Below the pieces are notes generated by a model. The model did no database searches and had not been told where the DNA came from. It saw nothing but the letters and a program-made list of their open reading frames with translations. This document shows positions 1 through 5,368 of a stretch of 5,716 nucleotides of DNA, piece by piece; position 1 is the first letter of the stretch; each line of letters starts with the position of its first letter. Both the position numbers and the translations under genes were made by a program. Source of the stretch: Bacteroidales bacterium UBA2939 (GTDB lineage Bacteria; Bacteroidota; Bacteroidia; Bacteroidales; P3); the NCBI GenBank assembly GCA_002349055.1, contig DECD01000010.1:282-5997 (forward strand). The letters are read 5' to 3'.

Positions 1-794
1 TCGCCGATGAGCAGGCGCTTCGGATCGGTACTCAGGGTGGTCTTTCCCGTGCCGCTCAGGCCGAAGAAGATGGCGGTGTGCTCACCCTTCATGTCGGTGT
101 TGGCCGAGCAGTGCATGGCGGCGATACCCTTCAGCGGCAGGTAGTAGTTCATCATCGAGAACATGCCCTTCTTCATCTCGCCACCGTACCAGGTGTTCAA
201 TATCACCTGCTCGCGGCTGCTCACGTTGAAGGCCACGCAGGTGTCGCTGTTCAGCCCCATCTCCTTGTAGTTGTCTACTTTGGCTTTCGAGGCGGCATAG
301 ACGGTGAAGCTGGGCACGAAGTTCTTCAGATCCTCGGCACTCGGCTTGATGAACATGTTGGTCACGAAGTGGGCCTGCCAGGCCACCTCCATGATGAACC
401 TCACGGCAATGCGGGTGTCCTTGTTGGCGCCGCAGAAGGCGTCCACCACAAAGAGCTCCTTGCCGCAGAGCTGCTTCTTGGCCAGCTCCTTCACCTCGCC
501 CCACACCTTTTCGCTCATGGGGTGGTTGTCGTTCTTGTACTCGTCGCTGGTCCACCACACGGTGTCCTTCGACTGGCTGTCCATCACGATGTATTTGTCC
601 TTGGGCGAACGGCCGGTGTAGATGCCGGTCATCACGTTCATAGCGTCCAGCTCGGTGAGCTGGCCCTTCTCGTAGCCCGTCAGGCTCGGTTCGCTTTCAA
701 ACTTGAACAGCTCCTCATACGAGGGGTTGTAATGAATATCCTTCACGCCGGTAATCCCCAGCGCCTCGAGGTCTTTTCTAATCTTGTCGGTCAT
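1..794 (-). CDS. pckA: Phosphoenolpyruvate carboxykinase (ATP), N-terminal half, cut by window edge
   Basis: Cytosolic PEP carboxykinase of the ATP type, which interconverts oxaloacetate + ATP and PEP + ADP + CO2. In fermenting Bacteroidota it is generally thought to run toward oxaloacetate, feeding succinate formation and gaining ATP. The window holds 264 residues of a family of about 540. Visible landmarks are TGRSPKDKY at residues 60-68 (R62 is the substrate-binding arginine), WYGGEMKKGMF at about 202-212 (K209 and later H228 are the expected metal ligands), and the P-loop GLSGTGKTT at 245-253 (K251 and T252 bind ATP and metal). The reading ends inside the LIGDD kinase-2 motif. The start at 794 gives the usual family N-terminus and follows an A-rich leader without a Shine-Dalgarno site, as is normal in Bacteroidota. 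It lies 83 bp downstream of ppdK on the same strand. No TAnnTTTG promoter is visible in that gap, so co-transcription is likely. Nothing looks broken in the visible part. Confidence 0.97.
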   Translation of the reverse strand, partial: MTDKIRKDLEALGITGVKDIHYNPSYEELFKFESEPSLTGYEKGQLTELDAMNVMTGIYTGRSPKDKYIVMDSQSKDTVWWTSDEYKNDNHPMSEKVWGEVKELAKKQLCGKELFVVDAFCGANKDTRIAVRFIMEVAWQAHFVTNMFIKPSAEDLKNFVPSFTVYAASKAKVDNYKEMGLNSDTCVAFNVSSREQVILNTWYGGEMKKGMFSMMNYYLPLKGIAAMHCSANTDMKGEHTAIFFGLSGTGKTTLSTDPKRLLIG

Positions 795-814
795 AGTTTT
801 TTTTATTGTTTTTA

Positions 815-866
815 AGGAATTCCTAGGATAGCCTAGGGCTGCCTAGGATAGCCTAGAAATTCCTAG
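815..866. repeat. Five 10-bp-phased CCTAG units forming a hairpin between ppdK and pckA
   Basis: CCTAG begins at 822, 832, 842, 852 and 862, an exact 10-bp period; three of the copies are the full palindrome CCTAGG. The array also folds as one long hairpin. Arm 815-837 pairs with arm 842-864 around a 4-nt loop. The inner stem is CCTAGG/CCTAGG (6 bp), then a 4x4 internal loop (atag facing atag), then 5 bp, one mismatch, and 7 more bp. In the direction of ppdK-pckA transcription no T-run follows it, so it does not look like a simple intrinsic terminator for ppdK. On the opposite strand a T-rich stretch (871-879) does follow. Plausible roles are an intercistronic RNA stability or processing element or a phased protein-binding site; the sequence alone does not decide. 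Confidence 0.8.
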
Positions 867-877
867 TTATTCTTTTT

Positions 878-3649
878 TTATTTCTCTCTACTCTCCTTAA
901 TGGCCGCCTGCGCAGCAGCCAGTCTCGCCACCGGCACGCGGAACGGCGAGCAACTCACATACGTCATTCCGTTCTTGTAGAAGAACTCGGCAGCCGTCGG
1001 GTCGCCACCGTGCTCGCCGCACACGCCGCACTTCAGCTCGGGACGCGTCGAGCGGCCACGCTGGATACCGATCTTCACCAGCTCGCCCACGCACTCGCGG
1101 TCGAACGAGTTGAACGGGTCGGCGGGGATAATCTTCTCGTCCACGTAGGTCTTCACAATGGCGTTCACATCGTCGCGGCTGAAGCCGAAGGTCATCTGCG
1201 TCAGGTCGTTGGTGCCGAAGCTGAAGAACTCGGCCACCTCGGCAATCTGGTTGGCGACGAGGGCGGCGCGCGGAATCTCAATCATGGTGCCGAACTTGTA
1301 CTCGAACTTCTTGCCGTATTTCTTCTCCACCTCTTCCTTCACGCGGGTGGCGAGGGCTTTCTGGTGCTTCAGCTCGGCGGCGTTGATGGTCAGCGGGACC
1401 ATGATCTCCAGGTGCGGGTCGAAGCCTTCCTGCATCAGCTCCACAGTGGCGCTGAAGAGGGCGCGGAACTGCATCTCGGTGATTTCGGGGTAGATGATAC
1501 CCAGACGCACACCGCGGAGACCCATCATGGGGTTCACCTCGTGCATGCTCTCGATGCGGGCGTGCAGCTGCTCGTACTCCAGGCCACGGGCTTTGGCCAC
1601 CTCGCGCTGCTTCTCCTCGGTCTGCGGGACGAACTCGTGCAGCGGGGGGTCCATCAGGCGGAAGGTCAGGGGCTTGCCGTCCATCACCTTCAGCGTGCCC
1701 TTGGCGCTCTCACGCACATAGGGTTCCAGCTCGGCCAATGCGGCCTTGCGGGCCTCCAGCGTGTCGGCCAGAATCATGTTGCGCAGCTTCTCCAGAGGCA
1801 CCTCGCTGTTCTCGCCGTAGAACATGTGCTCGATGCGGAACAGACCGATACCCTCGGCACCGAAATCGATGGCCTTCTGGGCGTCGGCGGGGTTGTCGGC
1901 ATTGGTGCGCACACCCATCTTGCGGAACTTGTCCACCAGCTTCATGAACTGCTGGAACAGCGGGTTCTCCGTGGCGTTGATCATCTTCACCTCTTCGTCA
2001 TACACCCAGCCCTTCGAGCCGTTGAGCGAGAGGAGGTCGCCCTCGTGGAACACCTTGCCGCCGATGGTCACGGTGCCGTGCTCCTCGACGCTCACTTTCT
2101 TCTTGCCGTATTCGTTGGTGCTGACGGAAGCCTTCTCCATCTCAATCTTCACGGCGTCGCATCCCACGATGCAGCACTTGCCCCAGCCGCGGGCCACGAG
2201 GGCCGCGTGCGAGGTCATACCGCCACGGGCGGTCAGGATACCGTCGGCGGCACGCATGCCCTCGACATCCTCGGGGTTGGTCTCCTCGCGGACGAGGATA
2301 TTCTTGATACCGGCAGCCTGGTACTCTTTGGCTTTCTCGCTGGTGAGGGCGATGACACCCACGGCACCGCCGGGGCCGGCGGGCAGACCCTTGGCGATAA
2401 CCTCGTGCTTCTTCTCGTCGGCAGCGTCCAGGATGGGGTGCAGCAGCTCGTCCAACTGGGCGGGGCTTATGCGCATCACCACCTCGCTTTCGTCGATGAG
2501 GCCTTCCTTCAGCATGTCCATAGCCATCGTCAGGGCGGCGACACCGGTGCGCTTGCCCACGCGGCACTGCAGCATGTACAGCTTGCCGTCCTGGATGGTG
2601 AACTCGATGTCGAGCATGTCGTGGTAGTTCTTCTCCAATATGCTGCGGATGTCGCACAGCTCCTTATAGGTCTCGGGCATCAGCTCCTGCATCGAGTGCA
2701 TGTGCTTGTTCTGCTCGTTCTTGGTGTCGTCGTTCAGGGGGTTGGGGGTACGGATACCGGCCACCACATCCTCGCCCTGGGCGTTGATGAGCCACTCGCC
2801 GTAGAACTGGTTGTCGCCGGTGGCGGGGTTGCGGGTGAAGGCCACGCCGGTGGCGCTGGTGTCGCCCATGTTGCCGAACACCATGGCCTGCACGTTGACG
2901 GCCGTGCCCCAGTCGTCGGGGATGCCCTCAATCTTGCGGTAGCTCACGGCCTTCTTGCCGTTCCAGCTCTTGAAGACGGCCTTGATGCCGCCTTCCATCT
3001 GGGCGCGGGCATCATCGGGGAACTCGGTGCCCAGCACCTCTTTCACTCTCGCCTTGAAGGCGTCGGCCAGCTTCTTCAGGTCGTCGGCCGTCAGCTCGGT
3101 GTCGCTCTTGTAGCCCTTCAATGCCTTGTACTCGTCCAGCATGTCGTCCAGCTGCTTGCGGATGCCCTTGCCGTCGGCAGGCTCGATGCCCTCGGATTTT
3201 TCCATAACGACGTCGGCATACATCATAATCAAGCGACGATAGCTGTCATACACAAAACGGGGATTGTTGGTCTTCTTCAGCATGCCGGGGATGGTCTTGC
3301 TGGAGAGTCCGATATTGAGGACGGTGTCCATCATGCCGGGCATGGAGGAGCGGGCGCCGCTTCGGCAGCTGACGAGTAGCGGGTTCTCCGCGTCGTCGTA
3401 CTTCATACCCATGATTTTCTCGATATTCTCAACACCTTTCCACACCTCTTCCATCAGGCCTTTGGGGAGCTCGCAGTTGTTGGCGTAGTAGGCGGTGCAG
3501 CACTCGGTAGTGATAGTGAGGCCGGCAGGCACGGGCAGGCCCAAAAGGCACATCTCGGCCAGGTTGGCACCCTTGCCGCCCAAAAGGTTCTTCATGTCGG
3601 CTTTTCCTTCGGCAGTCTTGCCGCCGAACGTGTAAACGTACTTTGTCAT
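878..3649 (-). CDS. ppdK: Pyruvate, phosphate dikinase
   Basis: Cytosolic enzyme interconverting pyruvate + ATP + Pi and PEP + AMP + PPi. It can act in gluconeogenesis or as a PPi-linked substitute for pyruvate kinase. The 923-residue protein has the full three-part layout. The N-terminal nucleotide-binding domain runs from TFGGKTAEGK near residue 7 through GGKGANLAEM and a CRSGARSSMPGMMDT segment near residue 100. The swivelling phosphohistidine domain carries GGMTSHAA with catalytic H481; T479, two residues before it, is at the position that the PPDK regulatory kinase modifies in plants and some bacteria. The C-terminal PEP/pyruvate barrel shows GLFRIEHMF (R605), FGTNDLTQ at about 811-818, and CGVCGEHGG with catalytic C877. 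Relative to the clostridial enzyme there are about 20 extra residues between H481 and R605. The start at 3649 gives MTKYVYTFGG, the family N-terminus; an upstream in-frame ATG at 3730 would place the coding region across the promoter. It is followed by pckA on the same strand, so both genes act on PEP. Confidence 0.97.
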   Translation of the reverse strand: MTKYVYTFGGKTAEGKADMKNLLGGKGANLAEMCLLGLPVPAGLTITTECCTAYYANNCELPKGLMEEVWKGVENIEKIMGMKYDDAENPLLVSCRSGARSSMPGMMDTVLNIGLSSKTIPGMLKKTNNPRFVYDSYRRLIMMYADVVMEKSEGIEPADGKGIRKQLDDMLDEYKALKGYKSDTELTADDLKKLADAFKARVKEVLGTEFPDDARAQMEGGIKAVFKSWNGKKAVSYRKIEGIPDDWGTAVNVQAMVFGNMGDTSATGVAFTRNPATGDNQFYGEWLINAQGEDVVAGIRTPNPLNDDTKNEQNKHMHSMQELMPETYKELCDIRSILEKNYHDMLDIEFTIQDGKLYMLQCRVGKRTGVAALTMAMDMLKEGLIDESEVVMRISPAQLDELLHPILDAADEKKHEVIAKGLPAGPGGAVGVIALTSEKAKEYQAAGIKNILVREETNPEDVEGMRAADGILTARGGMTSHAALVARGWGKCCIVGCDAVKIEMEKASVSTNEYGKKKVSVEEHGTVTIGGKVFHEGDLLSLNGSKGWVYDEEVKMINATENPLFQQFMKLVDKFRKMGVRTNADNPADAQKAIDFGAEGIGLFRIEHMFYGENSEVPLEKLRNMILADTLEARKAALAELEPYVRESAKGTLKVMDGKPLTFRLMDPPLHEFVPQTEEKQREVAKARGLEYEQLHARIESMHEVNPMMGLRGVRLGIIYPEITEMQFRALFSATVELMQEGFDPHLEIMVPLTINAAELKHQKALATRVKEEVEKKYGKKFEYKFGTMIEIPRAALVANQIAEVAEFFSFGTNDLTQMTFGFSRDDVNAIVKTYVDEKIIPADPFNSFDRECVGELVKIGIQRGRSTRPELKCGVCGEHGGDPTAAEFFYKNGMTYVSCSPFRVPVARLAAAQAAIKESREK

Positions 3650-3707
3650 AATTACTAATTCGTTTATTGTTAATTTATTATTAATTATTCCCAATAAATT
3701 GAAAATG

Positions 3708-3741
3708 CAAAGATACGAAAAAATATTCATTCCACAACAAA
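3708..3741 (-). promoter_or_regulatory. ppdK promoter, Bacteroidota primary-sigma type
   Basis: Read on the minus strand, the -7 box TATCTTTG (3715 to 3708) fits TAnnTTTG. A -33 TTTG lies at 3741-3738 with a 22-bp spacer, and an alternative TTG at 3737-3735 gives a 19-bp spacer. Transcription would start near 3701, leaving an untranslated leader of about 50 nt before the ppdK start at 3649. That leader is A/T-rich without a Shine-Dalgarno site. It probably drives both ppdK and pckA. The start point is inferred from spacing only. Confidence 0.7.
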
Positions 3742-3745
3742 AAAG

Positions 3746-3754
3746 TTATCCACA
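3746..3754 (+). promoter_or_regulatory. DnaA-box nonamer upstream of ppdK promoter
   Basis: TTATCCACA is an exact match to the classical DnaA box and sits about 5 bp upstream of the ppdK -33 element. Related TTCCACA-like words surround it: TTCCACAAC at 3730-3738, CTTGTGGAAG at 3759-3768 (reverse orientation) and TTCACCCACA at 3771-3780. It could be a DnaA-responsive promoter site, a DnaA-titration site, or chance. The cluster is too poor to call a replication origin. Confidence 0.35.
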
Positions 3755-3760
3755 GCCACT

Positions 3761-3776
3761 TGTGGAAGTTTTCACC
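3761..3776. promoter_or_regulatory. Weak Crp/Fnr-like half-site pair upstream of ppdK
   Basis: TGTGG-N6-TCACC matches the Crp consensus TGTGA-N6-TCACA at 8 of 10 defined positions with exact spacing. Its centre is about 68 bp upstream of the inferred ppdK transcription start, a plausible activator position. Control of a gluconeogenic gene by a Crp-family regulator would make biological sense, but the enterobacterial consensus may not apply here and the match overlaps the TTCCACA-rich cluster. Tentative. Confidence 0.2.
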
Positions 3777-3803
3777 CACAGAGACCAAACTTTCATAACA
3801 AAT

Positions 3804-3824
3804 GTTAAAACACCCTATTTTAAC
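3804..3824. repeat. Inverted repeat GTTAAAA-N7-TTTTAAC
   Basis: Perfect 7-bp arms (3804-3810 and 3818-3824) are separated by 7 bp, a total length of two DNA turns, as in many operators. It lies about 110 bp upstream of the inferred ppdK start, in the divergent intergenic region. No regulator can be assigned. The arms are A/T-rich, so a chance origin is possible. Confidence 0.4.
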
Positions 3825-3830
3825 CTTACG

Positions 3831-3892
3831 AAAGACCTATCATCTCCCACCGTGGTAGGAGTTGGTAAGGAGTTGGTAGGTCTTTGGTAGGG
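3831..3892. repeat. GGTAGG repeats at 10-11 bp spacing inside a larger inverted repeat
   Basis: GGTA(A)GG words start at 3854, 3864, 3875 and 3886, giving spacings of 10, 11 and 11 bp, close to one helical turn. The same stretch folds. Arm 3831-3842 pairs with 3874-3885 over 12 bp, with a single T/G mismatch on the plus strand, and an inner imperfect hairpin pairs 3844-3851 with 3854-3861. Neither strand has a T-run right after it, so it is not an obvious terminator. It recalls the CCTAG array on the other side of ppdK in period and intergenic position, though the core word differs. Confidence 0.65.
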
Positions 3893-4100
3893 ACAAAGTA
3901 CGGGTTTGGGGGCTTTCAGATTGTTTTTTTAACACTGCAATCGCAAGTCGGGTCTCATTTGGATCTAAGCATGAATATAGAAACGAAAATTACCATCAAT
4001 TGTTCGTTAATTATAATTCAAAATAAATAACCATAATATAATTTGAAATATTTGCAAATTATTGATATGAAACAATTTGTATATATCTTTCAAAAATTAT
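3893..4100. other. AT-rich non-coding stretch between divergent operons
   Basis: No credible open reading frame, tRNA or rRNA is visible here. The left third is mixed-composition sequence with a run of seven T at 3924-3930. From about 3975 to 4100 it becomes very AT-rich and contains one near-palindrome (4040-4060, listed separately). It probably serves as upstream control DNA for the HEPN/MNT operon or marks the boundary of an inserted accessory segment. Confidence 0.5.
4040..4060. repeat. 21-bp near-palindrome upstream of the HEPN promoter
   Basis: AATTTG and CAAATT form perfect outer arms (4040-4045, 4055-4060), and most inner positions also pair, with one A/G mismatch on the way to the centre. 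It lies about 40 bp upstream of the -33 box of the HEPN/MNT promoter, where an upstream regulator could bind. The sequence is AT-rich, which raises the chance expectation. Confidence 0.35.
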
Positions 4101-4131
4101 TTTGCAGATTCGGGAAAAGTATGTACTTTTG
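4101..4131 (+). promoter_or_regulatory. Promoter of the HEPN/MNT operon
   Basis: TTTG at 4101-4104, a 19-bp spacer, then TACTTTTG at 4124-4131 match the Bacteroidota pattern TTTG-N19-TAnnTTTG exactly. Transcription should begin around 4137-4140, giving a leader of about 65 nt before the HEPN start codon at 4203. No second promoter is visible before the two following genes, so this one probably serves all three. Confidence 0.8.
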
Positions 4132-4144
4132 CAGCAACATACTT
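4115..4144. promoter_or_regulatory. Operator-like nested palindromes over the HEPN/MNT -7 box and start site
   Basis: AAAAGTA-tg-TACTTTT (4115-4130) is a perfect 7+7 inverted repeat whose right arm is most of the -7 box. A second, overlapping inverted repeat, AAGTATGT-N12-ACATACTT (4117-4124 and 4137-4144), spans the -7 box and the inferred start site. A repressor bound here would block the polymerase directly. Toxin-antitoxin-type operons are often autoregulated, and the small third gene product is one candidate binder, but the sequence does not identify it. Confidence 0.55.
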
Positions 4145-4182
4145 ACCTTGCTTCCCATCAGAATAGCACGCTAAAGGTAAGT
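4141..4182 (+). promoter_or_regulatory. Leader hairpin of the HEPN/MNT transcript
   Basis: ACTTACCTT (4141-4149) and AAGGTAAGT (4174-4182) are perfectly complementary 9-bp arms around a 24-nt loop. They lie just after the inferred start site and are followed by the T-rich stretch CTTTGTTTTATT (4183-4194). The layout is compatible with a weak attenuator or a 5' stabilising stem. The stem is A/T-rich and the loop large, so termination would be inefficient without help. Confidence 0.45.
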
Positions 4183-4202
4183 CTTTGTTTTATTGATGGT
4201 TT

Positions 4203-4613
4203 ATGAATAAAAAGGAACGAATTGACTATTGGCTGAGTGTGGCCGACTACGACCTTGAGACAGCAGAAGCGATGTACTCCACCGGTCGTTGGCTGTATGT
4301 GGCGTTCATGTGCCATCAGGTCATCGAGAAGACGCTGAAAGCATACTGGTGTGCCACGCAGGAGGATGAGCCGCCGTATATCCACAGCCACAAGCGTCTC
4401 GCCGACGGCAGTGGCCTTTACGTCCAAATGAGTGAGCAGCAGAAAGACTTCCTCAACACCATCACCACCTACAACATCGAGGCGCGTTATCCCGAAACCA
4501 AGGAGGCCCTCGCTCGCAAGCTCGACAAAGAGGCTTGCCGTTATATCATCGACGGAACACAAACTTTACAATTATGGATAAAAGAGCAGTTATCGGACGT
4601 GACGAAGCAATAG
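4203..4613 (+). CDS. HEPN domain protein, partner of the adjacent nucleotidyltransferase
   Basis: A 136-residue all-helical protein with the pattern of the HEPN family (PF05168): an N-terminal helix YWLSVADYDLETAEAMY (9-25), the core GRWLYVAFMCHQVIEKTLKA (28-47) with H38 and E42-K43, then HSHKRL (61-66) and the typical EARYPE segment. In HEPN/MNT modules the HEPN protein is usually the toxin, an RNase that uses an Rx4-6H motif and is silenced when the MNT partner AMPylates a nearby tyrosine. I find no Rx4-6H here: R29 to H38 is too long a gap, and no arginine is followed by histidine at the right distance. It may therefore be a non-catalytic member, like the partner subunits of two-part nucleotidyltransferases, or use other residues. 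The start at 4203 sits after an A/T-rich leader and preserves the family N-terminus. Base composition looks less GC-rich than ppdK, consistent with an accessory gene. Confidence 0.88.
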   Translation: MNKKERIDYWLSVADYDLETAEAMYSTGRWLYVAFMCHQVIEKTLKAYWCATQEDEPPYIHSHKRLADGSGLYVQMSEQQKDFLNTITTYNIEARYPETKEALARKLDKEACRYIIDGTQTLQLWIKEQLSDVTKQ

Positions 4614-4891
4614 ACCTTGTGCGGCAGTACAAGCATGTCATCGCGAAGCATTTCGCCGAGGAGCCTCAGGTGATGCTCTTTGGCTCCTATTCCAAGGGGA
4701 CGGCAAACAAGGACAGCGACATCGACGTTGCCGTCATCGTTCCGTCGTATGGTGACCGCAAGCTAGAGTTGTCGAAAGCCCTGTGGCGCGATGTCGACGA
4801 CGTGAGCCTGCTGATTGAGCCTGTGCTTATCTCCAAAGAACATCCATCTCCTCTTTATGACGACGTGATGCGTTACGGCATCACTGTATAA
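4574..4891 (+). CDS. Minimal nucleotidyltransferase (MNT / NTP_transf_2)
   Basis: A 105-residue cytosolic protein with the polymerase-beta-type signature GSx10DxD: GSYSKGTANKDSDID at residues 37-51, with metal-binding D49 and D51. The third acidic position is probably E82 in LLIEPVLI. Members transfer AMP from ATP; in HEPN/MNT modules the MNT subunit acts as antitoxin by AMPylating the HEPN toxin. Its active-site motif is intact, whereas the HEPN partner lacks the usual catalytic motif. The ATG at 4574 lies inside the end of the HEPN gene, overlapping it by 40 bp in another frame, so translation is likely coupled. An in-frame TTG at 4535 would add 13 residues that look like read-through of the HEPN coding region, so I prefer 4574, which is preceded by an A/T-rich stretch. 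The length is normal for the family. Confidence 0.88.
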   Translation: MDKRAVIGRDEAIDLVRQYKHVIAKHFAEEPQVMLFGSYSKGTANKDSDIDVAVIVPSYGDRKLELSKALWRDVDDVSLLIEPVLISKEHPSPLYDDVMRYGITV

Positions 4892-4944
4892 TCATTTCTT
4901 TACTTGCCCCAGAAATACTACGTTTAGGCCTAATTAAAAAAGCT

Positions 4945-5157
4945 ATGGCTACAATAACAATATCTTACGATGAGCATAACAACGTAATACGGCATCTCAT
5001 TGAGGCCATGCTGGCAGCTGGCGCGAAGATTGAAAAATGCAGTTCCAATGCAAAGCTGCAAATGTCCTCGGTCGACCGCTCGCTGGCCGAATTTGAGCGT
5101 GGGGAGACCACCGACTGCGATACCTTCGTGGACTTCCAGAAAAGCATCGAAGCATAA
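4945..5157 (+). CDS. Small antitoxin-like protein, no toxin partner visible
   Basis: A 70-residue acidic protein starting MATITISYDEHN. The layout is a short beta-like start, a helix (IRHLIEAMLAAG), a polar linker, then a C-terminal DRSLAEFERGETTDCDTFVDFQKSI segment. This resembles, from memory, the small antitoxin-like proteins that in Bacteroidota precede RelE/YoeB-type toxins; I cannot name a precise family. Normally the toxin gene follows within a few bases, but the next 500 bp hold no such gene. The start is preceded by AATTAAAAAAGCT, an A-rich leader typical of these bacteria. It lies 53 bp after the MNT stop with no promoter in between, so it is probably the third gene of the operon. 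It could be an orphan antitoxin, a remnant of a pair, or an accessory regulator of the HEPN/MNT module. Confidence 0.68.
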   Translation: MATITISYDEHNNVIRHLIEAMLAAGAKIEKCSSNAKLQMSSVDRSLAEFERGETTDCDTFVDFQKSIEA

Positions 5158-5262
5158 AAGGTATGTTGGTTAAAAGTTTGTCTCCTTCGCATCTTATTCT
5201 TGGTTGCTCAAATAACCAGCAGGTCATATCTCGAGTTCTGCGACGAGCGAATCATATAATTG

Positions 5263-5297
5263 AAAAAATACCGTCCTCTGCGGCGGACAGGGGACGG
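5263..5297 (-). terminator. Intrinsic terminator, minus strand
   Basis: CCGTCCTCTG (5271-5280) pairs with CAGGGGACGG (5288-5297): a GC-rich 10-bp stem with one T/G position and a 7-nt loop. On the minus strand the stem is followed directly by TATTTTTT (5270-5263), the classic terminator layout. On the plus strand the following sequence has only scattered T, so termination of the HEPN operon here would be weaker, though the hairpin could still protect that mRNA's 3' end. Confidence 0.72.
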
Positions 5298-5362
5298 CGA
5301 TCCTTATCTATAAACAAAAGCAAAAGTTCTAAATCTTTCTTGTGCACTATTCCTTTCGAACA
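5263..5362 (-). ncRNA. Candidate small RNA of about 100 nt
   Basis: A minus-strand promoter (5399-5369) predicts a start near 5362, and an intrinsic terminator ends near 5263. The RNA would be about 100 nt: an A/U-rich, apparently unpaired first part followed by the strong terminator stem, a common form for bacterial sRNAs. It contains no ATG. A GTG near 5342 opens a frame of about 31 codons that runs through the terminator, so a short peptide cannot be excluded. It converges on the HEPN/MNT operon, so read-through past the terminator would be antisense to the end of that operon. Both ends are inferred; no known RNA family is recognised. Confidence 0.38.
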
Positions 5363-5368
5363 CGGTGG

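Noticed and set aside
78..815. Open frame on the plus strand opposite pckA
   Set aside because: It is antisense to clear PEP carboxykinase coding sequence, and its His/Val/Leu-rich product has no family features.
1010..3379. Very long open frame (789 codons) antisense to ppdK
   Set aside because: It is a mirror of ppdK codon bias: the product is His/Leu/Val/Gly-rich with no recognisable domain, while the opposite strand encodes a complete enzyme with all catalytic residues.
3650..3730. 27-residue N-terminal extension of ppdK from the upstream ATG at 3730
   Set aside because: It would place the coding start upstream of the -7 box and inferred transcription start, and it adds residues in AT-rich DNA not expected in the family; MTKYVYTFGG at 3649 is the normal N-terminus.
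3720..4130. Chromosomal replication origin
   Set aside because: There is only one exact DnaA box, no ordered box array, and no typical origin neighbours in the window; GC skew cannot be judged from this length.
4174..4182. AGGTAAGT resembling an intron 5' splice site
   Set aside because: This is a bacterial context; the word is simply the right arm of the leader hairpin.
4535..4573. TTG start extending the nucleotidyltransferase by 13 residues
   Set aside because: The extra residues come from sequence coding for the HEPN C-terminus in another frame; the ATG at 4574 gives the expected family length.
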